This document shows, one piece after another, positions 8,099 through 15,386 of a stretch of DNA of 17,210 bases. The position numbers and the translations under genes were made by a program. The notes beneath the pieces are model-generated. The model had not been told where the DNA came from, ran no database searches, and worked only from the letters and a program-made list of their open reading frames with translations. The number at the start of each line of letters is the position of its first letter. Positions within the stretch are counted from its first letter, which is position 1. Source of the stretch: an uncultured bacterium (GTDB taxonomy: Bacteria > Cyanobacteriota > Vampirovibrionia > Gastranaerophilales > Gastranaerophilaceae); assembly GCA_900553895.1 (NCBI GenBank), contig USFB01000039.1, forward strand, positions 1-17,210. The letters run 5' to 3'.

Positions 8099-8120
8099 AA
8101 TTATCTCCTTTTTGTAATTG

Positions 8121-8157
8121 TTCTTGCAACAAATCTTTTAGGTAAATATTGCAAGAA
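8121..8157. promoter_or_regulatory. 9-bp inverted repeat before the helicase operon
   Basis: TTCTTGCAA (8121-8129) and TTGCAAGAA (8149-8157) are perfect inverted copies 19 bases apart, just upstream of the ribosome binding site of the 38-aa ORF. It could be an operator or a leader hairpin. Further upstream GCTAATT is directly repeated at 8187-8193 and 8200-8206. Confidence 0.45.
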
Positions 8158-8724
8158 TAAACCTAAAGAATGTGCAAACTTGACGTGCTAATTTAGCAAG
8201 CTAATTCAGGAGAAATTTTAGCACCCCAAATAGAGCTATTGCTTTTCATAGCACTGATAAGATATATAGAATATGTGCGTCCATATGATAACAATGGTGT
8301 CATAACGAGTTATTTGGTAACTTTTAGCGCATCACAAAATATAGAATTGTGAGTATTGTTTCACGAGACTTACCTGTCCGACTCTAACCTATCGTCATTA
8401 TACTTAGAACTATCTAGTAGATTGTACCCAACTTCCAGAAACGGCGACCCCAAAAATGCCCCGATTTTCACTAGATTCATCTTTTCATTGGTCTACTTGG
8501 TAGTTCAAGACGAACAAATATTCAGTTGTCAATTGTAATTATACATTTGGCGCTAAGCACTCATTGAATAATTACAACTATGATTATACAAGTTTTCATC
8601 TAAATGTCAAGTAAAATCTGAAAAGTAGCAAGATAACTTTTCTAAAAAGCAGATGAGCAAAGAGTTTTGACGAATAAAAAACTAAAAACATTCATGGAGA
8701 CTATCGAATAGAGCTTTCAAAAAG
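8158..8724. other. Gene-free stretch, possible origin/control region
   Basis: No reading frame with a ribosome binding site is seen on either strand. The notable structure is TTGTAATTAT (8533-8542) against ATAATTACAA (8568-8577), a perfect 10-bp inverted repeat with a 25-base spacer. The nonamer TAATTACAA recurs at 8014-8022, with a near copy at 8112-8120. GCTAT/ATAGC (about 8235-8252) forms a smaller dyad. A locally GC-richer patch lies near 8430-8465. Its position between the helicase operon and the cargo suits an origin or control region, but no known origin signature is recognised. Confidence 0.4.
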
Positions 8725-9450
8725 TTAAAATTCCTGTCTTAAAATGTTTCCTTGACTATCAACTATGTAGTCTCTTTCATCAATTTTGGCATGGTATTCA
8801 CCAAGTGCACCTTCTTCTGCACCATACCAAGTTGGTGATAATGAGTCAAAATACTTTAGCACATTGCCCTTTTTGTCAATAATAGCATATTCTTGTGGAC
8901 GTTCATCAGCAAAGCCATAAGCATTTCCACTACCAAGAAAAACTGCACAAGTTCCATTTACAAAAGGGTTCATAATTTCTTTTTCCCAAGCAGAGTATGC
9001 ACCGTATTTTGGAGTGATAACATAAACTCCGTTAGAATCTATATACCCCCAACGATAACCGTTATAAACGGCAGCTAAACCTTCTGAAAAGGGCATAGCA
9101 TTTTCATACTTAGGAGGTATTTTGCTTTGTCCTTTTGCATTCTCATAGCCGTACATTCCAACTTCTGGATAATAAATCGGGTACAAAACACTATTTTCAT
9201 CAATAAGATTTGTTGTACATACATTGGTGACTTTTTCATTGCTGATATTTTCTTCTTTTTGTGTCTTTGTCTCCTGAGGAATCTGTTTTGGATTAGAATC
9301 TTCCTTCGCATTCCTCCTCAGTTGCTGAATATCAGAAACTGTATCAATAGACTTCTGAATTCCGTAAAAAATGTCATACATGTTTGTATCAGCAAAACCA
9401 ATTGTGCTATAAAGCAAGCAAATACAAGTTATCAATAGCTTCTTCTTCAT
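8725..9450 (-). CDS. Exported WG-repeat protein
   Basis: The first 20 residues form a signal peptide (KKK, hydrophobic core, GFA cleavage site). A polar linker follows to about residue 75. The C-terminal part has WG-type beta repeats: YGYENAKGQSKIPPKYENA, then RWGYIDSNGVYVITPKYG, then weaker copies ending YIVDSQGNILRQ. In WG proteins these repeats fold as small beta units, and their ligand is generally unknown. The 241 aa hold about four repeats. It is the last gene of a three-gene operon, 14 bases after the preceding stop, and its GGTGGTG binding site lies within that gap. No catalytic motif is seen. The protein should lie outside the cytoplasmic membrane. Confidence 0.8.
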   Translation of the reverse strand: MKKKLLITCICLLYSTIGFADTNMYDIFYGIQKSIDTVSDIQQLRRNAKEDSNPKQIPQETKTQKEENISNEKVTNVCTTNLIDENSVLYPIYYPEVGMYGYENAKGQSKIPPKYENAMPFSEGLAAVYNGYRWGYIDSNGVYVITPKYGAYSAWEKEIMNPFVNGTCAVFLGSGNAYGFADERPQEYAIIDKKGNVLKYFDSLSPTWYGAEEGALGEYHAKIDERDYIVDSQGNILRQEF

Positions 9451-9464
9451 CTAAGTTCACCACC

Positions 9465-9800
9465 CTAAAAACCTAACATACCTGCATCAATTTGTTGGAA
9501 CAAAAGTTTCTTGTTAGCATAATCTACAGTATATTTACTAGGACCGTATTGCATAACACTTTGGAATGCAGCATTATAAGCCATACATTGTTTGCTCATA
9601 TCATTTGTACAACAAGGTGATTTCTTCATCATTGCTGGTGACATGCCAACAACAGGAGTAAATGCACTTTTATCACCTGCATTAAACGCTTTTGCTGCTG
9701 CATTAAATCCCAAATCAAAACAAGCTGTTGCGCTTTGTTCTGCATAAGCACAACTAGTAAATGATAATACAAAACCTAGAACTAAAATACATTTTTTCAT
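9465..9800 (-). CDS. Small exported Cys-containing protein
   Basis: The 111-residue product has a clear signal peptide (KK, LVLGFVLSF core, cleavage after AYA). The mature part of about 90 aa is rich in Ala, Lys and Met and has cysteines at residues 28, 63, 64 and 72, including a CC pair, so disulphides are likely once it is exported. The TSC at residues 15-17 is a weak lipobox, but the AYA site fits signal peptidase I better. AGAAAGG sits 6 bases before the ATG. It lies between the TPR lipoprotein gene and the WG-repeat gene in one operon. No family is recognised; co-expression suggests a part in a shared envelope function. Confidence 0.72.
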   Translation of the reverse strand: MKKCILVLGFVLSFTSCAYAEQSATACFDLGFNAAAKAFNAGDKSAFTPVVGMSPAMMKKSPCCTNDMSKQCMAYNAAFQSVMQYGPSKYTVDYANKKLLFQQIDAGMLGF

Positions 9801-9825
9801 ACATAACCTTTCTAATTCAAACTAC

Positions 9826-11601
9826 TTATGGGCAATAGCCACCATTCCAACAATCGTAATCAATAGCCTTATCATACGCTTGGTAACTAAGTTCTTCCAT
9901 TTGAGAATTACCTAGAATACGAAACAATTCCATGGCAATTCTTGCATTTTCAATTGCATTTCTATATTGTCCTCTTTCAAACGCTACATTAGATAAATAC
10001 AATCTTGCAAATGCTATTTCTGATTGGTTCTGACTATATTGGAGAACTTTGTTCAGGTCATAATAGGCTTTGTCCAGTTCTTTTGTTTGCTGGTAGATGT
10101 AACCTCTACTAAGAAATGCACTTGAAAAATTGTTATCTATATTGATGGCTTTGGTATACGCTTCGATTGCCTCTTTTGTTCTGTTAAGTCCTCTCAAACA
10201 CATTCCTTTAAGAGCATAATTCTTTTCATTATTTGGCTCTATAATAATAGTCAAATTTGCATAAGCAAGAGCCTCTTCATATTTTTTTGCTAAGTAAGAG
10301 TTTTGTACCTTTTTTCTCAAATCTCCAACTTTTTTCTGCGGAATTTCTTCATCAAATTGCAATGCGTATTCCATAAGCTTGCAAGCTTTTTTGTATTGTT
10401 TTGCTTGTAATGTCGATAAGCTTTTGTCTACGAGTTGTTTGCTATATTCTTTCTTTTTGGTTGGCTCTAGTTTTAGGGTCATTTTCATAAAACTTTCGCC
10501 ATTACTTATGTTGTTTTTAGTGAATTCATCAATACCCTTGGCGTAAATTTCTGTTGAAAAATCTTTATTCGGAGACAATGTTTTTGCAATTCTAACAAAT
10601 TCGATAGCCTTATTAGTGTGCCCAGAATAAATAGACTGAATGCTATTTTGAATCAATAGTTCACATATCTTAGGAATAGAGAAATAAAACATTATGCCAA
10701 GAACTATTACTATTGGTATTACAATACATGAAATTATTTTTACATTTACTGTTTTTCTAGTATTTGTAACAGTTTTAATTTTTTGTTCTTCTGTCAGATT
10801 AAGCCTTGTTTGTTTTTCTGTGTTTTCCGTTTGAGAGAGTTTTTGTAGCGTTTTGGATAATCCAAATAAAACTTGGCGCCAGTTCAATCTGATTCTTTTA
10901 CATATTACATAATAAGTTATCACTATCAAGAGCAGTATGCTGATAATAATACTAAACCAACAAATCGTAATAAATTCCATAACTATTAGATCGTCTTTAG
11001 TGGATGCAATCCAATGATAGTAATTACTTTTTTCATTGCCATTAATACTAGCATTGGTATGTATAGATTTTGCATTTTGCGGGATTTCAATAGTAATACA
11101 AGAATCAATAAAATTCTCTGGGTTTTCGTAATAATTATGTTCGTCATGTTCTCTAAAATTTCTAATAAGTTTTTGAGGTGGTACGACTTTCCCTCTAAAG
11201 GAATATTTTTTAAAGAATATAAAATGCTTAACTTCTAAAACATTTCCATTTTCATATTGTGGTTCTATTATAGATATTCTACTTATGTTTTTTGCCCAAG
11301 ATATATGACTGCATTTTTCAATTTGATAATGCCCAAGTACTCCATTTCGTTTTAAAGGCTCAAACGTCGTTTCTACATTAAGACGCTCTGCCTTCACGTT
11401 GTAAGTATCTTGCAGTTTCGTTGGTTCTAAGTCTTCTATTGGAATATATTCATTAACTTTTTCGCTATATGATAATTCTGTTCTAACAATCATATTGTCA
11501 TGATTATCAAATGTGATATCAACATTATTATCAACACAACCAGACGTAAAGAATGAAATTGCAATAAATAGCAATAGAATTTTTGCATTAGGAACTCTCA
11601 T
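9826..11601 (-). CDS. Lipoprotein/TPR membrane protein
   Basis: The ATG at 11601 is chosen: GAGAGG precedes it, and the protein then starts with a compact lipoprotein signal ending FFTSGC (Cys22). A TTG six codons upstream gives a longer form without a binding site. Residues 23-200 form a beta-rich extracytoplasmic domain that vaguely recalls LppM/DUF3153 lipoproteins. A transmembrane segment follows (about 205-230), then a basic cytoplasmic loop, a second membrane segment (about 290-312), and five or more TPR-like helical repeats to the end (591 aa). The clearest TPR begins NEKNYALKGMCLRGLNRTKEA. Anchoring by lipid and two helices, with outward-facing TPRs, suggests a scaffold for partners such as the two exported proteins encoded downstream. 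The partner role is inference. Confidence 0.78.
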   Translation of the reverse strand: MRVPNAKILLLFIAISFFTSGCVDNNVDITFDNHDNMIVRTELSYSEKVNEYIPIEDLEPTKLQDTYNVKAERLNVETTFEPLKRNGVLGHYQIEKCSHISWAKNISRISIIEPQYENGNVLEVKHFIFFKKYSFRGKVVPPQKLIRNFREHDEHNYYENPENFIDSCITIEIPQNAKSIHTNASINGNEKSNYYHWIASTKDDLIVMEFITICWFSIIISILLLIVITYYVICKRIRLNWRQVLFGLSKTLQKLSQTENTEKQTRLNLTEEQKIKTVTNTRKTVNVKIISCIVIPIVIVLGIMFYFSIPKICELLIQNSIQSIYSGHTNKAIEFVRIAKTLSPNKDFSTEIYAKGIDEFTKNNISNGESFMKMTLKLEPTKKKEYSKQLVDKSLSTLQAKQYKKACKLMEYALQFDEEIPQKKVGDLRKKVQNSYLAKKYEEALAYANLTIIIEPNNEKNYALKGMCLRGLNRTKEAIEAYTKAINIDNNFSSAFLSRGYIYQQTKELDKAYYDLNKVLQYSQNQSEIAFARLYLSNVAFERGQYRNAIENARIAMELFRILGNSQMEELSYQAYDKAIDYDCWNGGYCP

Positions 11602-11630
11602 AAAACCTCTCTTTTTCAAAAAACAATTTC

Positions 11631-11659
11631 AGCATAACAGAAAACCATAAATAAGTAAA
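11631..11659 (-). promoter_or_regulatory. Promoter of the exported-protein operon
   Basis: On the minus strand TTTACT (11654-11659), a 17-bp spacer and TATGCT (11631-11636) lie 30 bases upstream of the ATG at 11601. It is divergent from the MerR-type gene, which could control it. Confidence 0.5.
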
Positions 11660-11705
11660 TATGCTTTTCGGCTTTCAGCATTTTGTCTTTTCAGATATAC
11701 CAACA

Positions 11706-11737
11706 TGCAAATAGGCATAAGCCTAAGAATGTACTAT
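11706..11737 (+). promoter_or_regulatory. MerR-type promoter/operator candidate
   Basis: TAGGC-ATAA-GCCTA (11712-11725) is a perfect dyad placed between a weak -35 (TGCAAA, 11706-11711) and a -10 (TACTAT, 11732-11737) with a long 20-bp spacer. A dyad inside an over-long spacer is the classic layout at MerR-controlled promoters, and the next gene is MerR-like, so self-regulation is plausible. Confidence 0.45.
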
Positions 11738-11762
11738 CATTGAATAGATAAGGGGGAATAAC

Positions 11763-12122
11763 ATGGCTTTAGAAAAAGAGTTTGGAAAGGATAAACCACT
11801 ACTAACAACTGGTATAGTTGCGTCTATGTTGCAAATAACCCCTGACAGGCTTAGAACATACGACACAGAAAAGCTAATCAAAACATTTCGCAAAACGACA
11901 GGACAAGTACAAAAGAGATTGTACAGTCAGTATGATGTAGAATGGTTGCAATGTCTTAGAATACTAATGCAAAATCATAAGATGAACATCAATTCTATCA
12001 AAATAATTCTGCAAATCATTCAGAAAAATCAAATTAAGGAATATCCTAAAAATGAAATCGGTAGAACTCTGCAAGAAATGGCTAAAAATCCGAATTTCAA
12101 TGCTATAGTTAAGAATTTTTAG
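11763..12122 (+). CDS. MerR/HspR-type transcription regulator
   Basis: The 119-aa protein contains a MerR-type winged helix-turn-helix at about 13-80. TTGIVASMLQITPDRLRTYD is the helix-turn-helix and LYSQYDVEWLQCLRILMQ the wing and following helix. The spacing and the RxYD/LYSxxD motifs are closest to HspR-like members. There is no long dimerisation coiled coil and no cysteine metal site, so the signal is unknown. AAGGGGG lies 6 bases before the ATG. It is divergent from the exported-protein operon and convergent with the next gene, with stop codons overlapping. It probably regulates itself and perhaps the operon. Confidence 0.8.
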   Translation: MALEKEFGKDKPLLTTGIVASMLQITPDRLRTYDTEKLIKTFRKTTGQVQKRLYSQYDVEWLQCLRILMQNHKMNINSIKIILQIIQKNQIKEYPKNEIGRTLQEMAKNPNFNAIVKNF

Positions 12123-12637
12123 ACAAAACGAAGGCTTAAACCTGAATTCGGTTTCATAAAATTGACATTACTTTTGCTAGAGAACAACAGTCTATAATCA
12201 CTAATGGTAGCCAACAAGTTTTCTAAGGTTCCTTTGTCAAAATAACACTTGCCAATTATAGATTTGGATTCTTTTCTTTCTTCAATGGAATATTTGGCTC
12301 TATAAATAGCAACATTTCTGCCTTCACTAATTGCACGAGCTAAAATCGCTCTCACATAATAGCGATTAAAATCAGAAAATGAAAGCATTTGTGCGATGTT
12401 TGTCGGCATTTTTCGACCGTTTCTATCAGTTAACCTAAAGTAAGTCGGTAAAATCGATTTTTGCAGAGTTTCAACATTCCCATTTTCAAAGCTTCTTTTC
12501 AATAATGATTTGTAGGTTGGAATGTAAGCTTTCTGTATAGAAGAAGGCTCATAAAATTTTCCCGAACGACAATCTTTTTCTAATTCTGCAATCATATTCA
12601 AGCGTGTTGTTTCATCTAAATTGGGAAATTGGTACAT
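12119..12637 (-). CDS. Conserved hypothetical protein, function unknown
   Basis: The 172-aa product is soluble, with no signal peptide or membrane helix. Recognisable blocks are FPNLDETTRLNMIAELEKD at the start, FSDFNRYYVRAILARAI in the middle, IYRAKYS with a following SIIGK, and PNSGLSLRFV at the end. I recall this arrangement from a hypothetical family seen in varied bacteria, but cannot name a Pfam entry or function. GAAAGGAG sits 6 bases before the ATG. It is convergent with the MerR-type gene (overlap of 3-4 bases) and is the last gene before the right end of the element. Its compact, charged character suits an intracellular element-maintenance or host-interaction role, which is a guess. 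Confidence 0.7.
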   Translation of the reverse strand: MYQFPNLDETTRLNMIAELEKDCRSGKFYEPSSIQKAYIPTYKSLLKRSFENGNVETLQKSILPTYFRLTDRNGRKMPTNIAQMLSFSDFNRYYVRAILARAISEGRNVAIYRAKYSIEERKESKSIIGKCYFDKGTLENLLATISDYRLLFSSKSNVNFMKPNSGLSLRFV

Positions 12638-12848
12638 AAAAAACTCCTTTCAATTGGTTTTTTCAAAACTAATTTAAGGAGTATTCAATTAGCGCAATGC
12701 GCAGAAATTCAGATTTTCAATAAAATTGTTTTGTGAAAGGCGATAAAACACAAGTTTTTCAACAAGATTACAGATAGAAATTCCACTATGCAGTTTTTCG
12801 ATAAAAGAGTTCAAAATTTTCTTTCTGAAAAAATGTAGTTTTAGAATG

Positions 12849-12865
12849 AGTCTAGGAACTAGACT
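12849..12865. repeat. Perfect 7-bp inverted repeat near the right end
   Basis: AGTCTAG and CTAGACT flank GAA. It lies in the gene-free 12638-12889 stretch, which otherwise shows only a small GCGCA/TGCGC dyad near 12691. It may belong to the right attachment region. Confidence 0.45.
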
Positions 12866-12889
12866 AGCTAGCTATTTTACGAATTTCTT

Positions 12890-12914
12890 GTGTTAGCCTG
12901 TATGTTAAGCTCCA
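12890..12914. other. Right attachment junction (attR)
   Basis: GTGTTAGCCTGTATG (12890-12904) is the inverse of CATACAGATAACAC at the left end, with 13 matching bases and one substitution/indel. Seven bases later comes CCA (12912-12914), matching the tRNA 3' CCA, then AATT and the terminator. Joining here restores tRNA-Leu plus its own terminator. The exact crossover is inferred. Confidence 0.45.
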
Positions 12915-12917
12915 ATT

Positions 12918-12946
12918 AAAAAAGAGGTCTAAAAGACCTCTTTTTT
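12918..12946. terminator. Bidirectional terminator (trmB-like gene; ancestral tRNA-Leu)
   Basis: AAAAAAGAGGTCT and AGACCTCTTTTTT form a perfect 13-bp stem with an AAA loop. It ends the TrmB-family gene on the minus strand. On the plus strand it would have been the tRNA-Leu terminator before the element entered. Confidence 0.88.
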
Positions 12947-12957
12947 AATGCAAAAAT

Positions 12958-13782
12958 TTAATGAATCATATACGTTGCATTTGTTCCCAGAACTTTGTCT
13001 TTTAACCGTTTGAAACCTTTGCCGTAGATGTATTTCATTTGTTCTACCAAATTTTCTTCTACGTCAATCAAATACATATCGTGTACGATAAATTCTTTTA
13101 TAATAAATACAATTCCCTTATTTTTTGTCCAAATTATATTGGTATCCGAAATATCATTTTTTAAAGAAGAAATTTTCCCAACTACACCTTCAGAATCATC
13201 AGCTGCAATAATAATCATTCTTCCACCAAGCGACATTTCAATATCTCTTGCAAAAGCGTGTTCAAACACAAGCCCGAAACGAGAATTAAAATTATCATAA
13301 CCGACAATTCTTATTTCAACATTTCGATTGTAAGCGTTCAAAAGTTCTTTCTCAAACACTTTAAAATCCTGTGACCAAACCTCCATATAGATTTCGTGTT
13401 TGGCATTTTGTATAACTTCTATAATCTTATCTTGAATATTTTGAATTCCGCTAATCGTTAAAATAGGTTCGTTATAATTATCCTTAACCTCCGGTAAATG
13501 CTTATCCAAAAAATTGATAGTTGAGTTTATTTTCTTCTGATATCTTGCAGTCAATTGTTTTGGTTTAATCGGCGTATAAGTTTGCGGTTTTGTGTTAGTT
13601 GAAACGACAATATTCTTTTCTTCCAAAACTTTTAAAGTATCATAAGTTCTTGACTGAGGAATATTGGCAAGTTTTGCAACTTCATATCCAGTTGCAGGAT
13701 ATTTTTTCAGAAGCGCAATATAAACCTTTGCTTCATAAGTATTGAATCCGATTTCTTTTAATTTTTCAACCAAATCTGCCAT
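12958..13782 (-). CDS. TrmB-family transcription regulator
   Basis: Residues 1-75 form a winged helix typical of TrmB: GFNTYEAKVYIALLKKYPATGYEVAKLANIPQSRTYDTL, where T-YEAKVY and the recognition helix SRTYDTL are diagnostic. A short coiled linker follows (about 80-105). From about 110 on is a C-terminal domain with alternating strands (IYMEVWSQDF, EIRIVGYDN, GRMIIIAADD), the phospholipase-D-like/effector region found in many TrmB proteins. No HKD catalytic motif is visible, so an effector-binding role is likely. The 274-aa length is typical. The initiation region has no Shine-Dalgarno site, and the -10 is only 6 bases upstream, so the mRNA is probably leaderless. It is divergent from rseP. 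The ligand is unknown. Confidence 0.88.
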   Translation of the reverse strand: MADLVEKLKEIGFNTYEAKVYIALLKKYPATGYEVAKLANIPQSRTYDTLKVLEEKNIVVSTNTKPQTYTPIKPKQLTARYQKKINSTINFLDKHLPEVKDNYNEPILTISGIQNIQDKIIEVIQNAKHEIYMEVWSQDFKVFEKELLNAYNRNVEIRIVGYDNFNSRFGLVFEHAFARDIEMSLGGRMIIIAADDSEGVVGKISSLKNDISDTNIIWTKNKGIVFIIKEFIVHDMYLIDVEENLVEQMKYIYGKGFKRLKDKVLGTNATYMIH

Positions 13783-13788
13783 GAATAA

Positions 13789-13816
13789 ATTGTATCAAAT
13801 TTTATTTATTTTGAAA
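13789..13816 (-). promoter_or_regulatory. Promoter giving a leaderless mRNA for the TrmB-type gene
   Basis: On the minus strand TTTCAA (13811-13816), a 16-bp spacer and TACAAT (13789-13794, preceded by TG-A) end only 6 bases before the ATG. Transcription would begin at or next to the start codon. Confidence 0.45.
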
Positions 13817-13830
13817 AGATTAAAGTTAAT

Positions 13831-13849
13831 GGTGCAAAAAAATTGCACC
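13831..13849. promoter_or_regulatory. Perfect 19-bp palindrome between trmB-like gene and rseP
   Basis: GGTGCAA and TTGCACC flank AAAAA. The site lies in the 122-base divergent intergenic region, upstream of both genes. It is the best candidate operator for the TrmB-family protein. A plus-strand T run follows shortly after, so an attenuator-like hairpin is possible, but no plus-strand gene lies upstream of it. Confidence 0.5.
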
Positions 13850-13904
13850 CTACTTTTTTTAGTATTCGTGATAAAATAATGAATAATATTTAAGGGAGAA
13901 TTTT

Positions 13905-15266
13905 ATGTCAATTATCATAATGATTTTGTTATTAAGTTTACTTATTTTAGTACACGAAGCAGGACACTTTTTTGTTGCAAGAGCTTGTGGAATAAAAGTT
14001 GATAAATTTGGGTTTGGACTTCCGATTGGACCAACTTTGTTTAAAAAGAAAGTTGGCGATGTTGAAATCTTAGTTCACGCATTTCTGTTAGGCGGTTATG
14101 TTTCTTTCCCTGATGATGAAAAAGATTGTGACTTACCAAAAGATTCTCCTGAAAGATTTGCAAATAAACCGGCTTGGCAAAGAGCAATTGTCGTTTCAGC
14201 AGGTGTTATAGCGAACGTGATTTGTGCAATAGCACTTGTAATGCTTGTTGCTATTGTTTCTCACAAATTACCATCTGGTGATTATGAAATTTATGCCGGA
14301 GAAATTAGCGCACCAAAAAATGCAAGTATTTGGGATTCAGGCTTGAAAAAAGGGGATAGAATTCTAAAAGCCAACGGTTGTGAAATTAATAATGCTTATT
14401 CATTTATTACAATAGTTAAAAACAGTGCAAAAGATAACGGAATTGTAACGGAAGCTACTGTTGATAAAAACTTTTCACATTTAAAAGATTTGAATCCGGG
14501 GCTTACAAAGGATGAAATCATTCCTGACGGTATTGCCATCAGACTCCCTGAAGCTTTGGATGAAGACATAATTACAATGGATAAATACGCCTTAAAAGGT
14601 GCAAAATACTTCAAGCACGAGGGTTTTAAAATTGATGACAGCTTAACAGAATTAGCTAAAGCGATTAAAGGCAAAACTGTTTATACTTCAGACGGCAAAT
14701 ATACCATGTATGATGTTGCAAAAGTTCTTTCAAATGGCACACATCCGATTAATTTGCTTGTAGAAAGAGATGGCAAACAAATCGAACTTAATCCGATTTA
14801 CCCTGACGAAAAAGGTATTATCGGAATCGGTTTAAACGCAAAACAAACTATGATTGATACAAAAACACCTGTTAGTGTTGTAAAAGAAAGCTGTACATAT
14901 CTTTGGGATAACACTTATATGATGATGTACTCATTAGGACAATTATTTACAGGTAATATTCCGCTTAAAGACATGCACGGTGTTGTTGCGATTACAAAAA
15001 TCGGCGGGGATATGATTGACAAAAGCGGTAAAGCGTCTGGCGTTTTGCTTGCGGCTTTGATTTCTATGAACCTTGCAATTTTGAATATTTTACCAATTCC
15101 GGCTTTAGACGGCGGTCATTTGATGTTCTTGATTATAGAAAAAATAGTGGGTAAACCTCTAAATGAAAAAGTGATTGAAGTTATTTCAACCGTATTTTTC
15201 TCTTTGCTGATTATTTTGATGATTTTTGTTGTGTTTAATGACATAACGTTGATTGTAAGAAAGTAA
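13905..15266 (+). CDS. rseP: Site-2 intramembrane metalloprotease RseP
   Basis: This zinc protease cuts substrates within the membrane and commonly acts in regulated intramembrane proteolysis of anti-sigma factors or clearance of signal peptides. HEAGH (17-21) in the first membrane helix supplies two zinc ligands and the catalytic Glu. LLGGYVSFPDD (61-71) is the conserved loop. A PDZ-type segment begins near 144 (DSGLKKGDRILKANG), and NILPIPALDGGH (394-405) gives the third ligand (Asp402). Residues about 185-300 form an insertion in or after the PDZ region, making 453 aa. TAAGGGAG stands 6-7 bases before the ATG. An isolated gene here; its substrate cannot be inferred locally. Confidence 0.95.
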   Translation: MSIIIMILLLSLLILVHEAGHFFVARACGIKVDKFGFGLPIGPTLFKKKVGDVEILVHAFLLGGYVSFPDDEKDCDLPKDSPERFANKPAWQRAIVVSAGVIANVICAIALVMLVAIVSHKLPSGDYEIYAGEISAPKNASIWDSGLKKGDRILKANGCEINNAYSFITIVKNSAKDNGIVTEATVDKNFSHLKDLNPGLTKDEIIPDGIAIRLPEALDEDIITMDKYALKGAKYFKHEGFKIDDSLTELAKAIKGKTVYTSDGKYTMYDVAKVLSNGTHPINLLVERDGKQIELNPIYPDEKGIIGIGLNAKQTMIDTKTPVSVVKESCTYLWDNTYMMMYSLGQLFTGNIPLKDMHGVVAITKIGGDMIDKSGKASGVLLAALISMNLAILNILPIPALDGGHLMFLIIEKIVGKPLNEKVIEVISTVFFSLLIILMIFVVFNDITLIVRK

Positions 15267-15271
15267 TTATT

Positions 15272-15299
15272 GTTGGGCTGAAAGCCCAACCTACTTGAC
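15272..15299 (+). repeat. 28-bp repeat, copy A (hairpin-forming)
   Basis: It begins GTTGGGCTGAAAGCCCAAC, which folds into an 8-bp hairpin with a GAA loop, and continues CTACTTGAC. It starts 6 bases after the rseP stop and may help terminate it, though no T run follows. An exact inverted copy lies at 16758-16785. Confidence 0.9.
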
Positions 15300-15328
15300 A
15301 AATAATGAAAAATAGTAAACAATATATA

Positions 15329-15386
15329 CATAGGGGGAAGCCCTAAGAAAATGCTACTTCCTTAGAGCTTCACTTAGTACCCTATG
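15329..15386 (-). repeat. Two-tier hairpin at the 3' end of the small peptide mRNA
   Basis: The outer arms CATAGGG (15329-15335) and CCCTATG (15380-15386) pair fully. The inner arms GAAGCCCTAAG and CTTAGAGCTTC pair with one mismatch. The stop codon of the peptide gene lies in the outer arm. It probably stabilises or ends the minus-strand mRNA. Confidence 0.6.

Larger units (their letters stand above)
2817..12914. mobile_element. SCC-like integrated element at tRNA-Leu
   Basis: The interval starts right after the tRNA-Leu CCA and ends at a second CCA (12912-12914). It holds two tandem large serine recombinases, an AAA+/MCM-like helicase, a small upstream ORF, a gene-free control stretch and cargo. 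Helicase plus twin serine recombinases is the known core of staphylococcal cassette chromosomes (cch, ccrA, ccrB). Imperfect inverted repeats lie just inside both ends (2820-2833 and 12890-12904). No phage structural or conjugation gene is visible, so transfer probably relies on other elements. The gene content is clear. The exact ends are inferred, and the right end could be off by some tens of bases. Confidence 0.72.

Noticed and set aside
8356..8538. A 60-codon plus-strand ORF in the gene-free stretch
   Set aside because: It begins with TTG without a ribosome binding site and matches no family pattern.
12849..12865. TCTAGGAACTAG resembling the tRNA-Leu anticodon arm, as a possible tRNA remnant at the right end
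   Set aside because: The match covers only the self-complementary stem-loop, with no other tRNA arm nearby. It is better explained as a simple inverted repeat.
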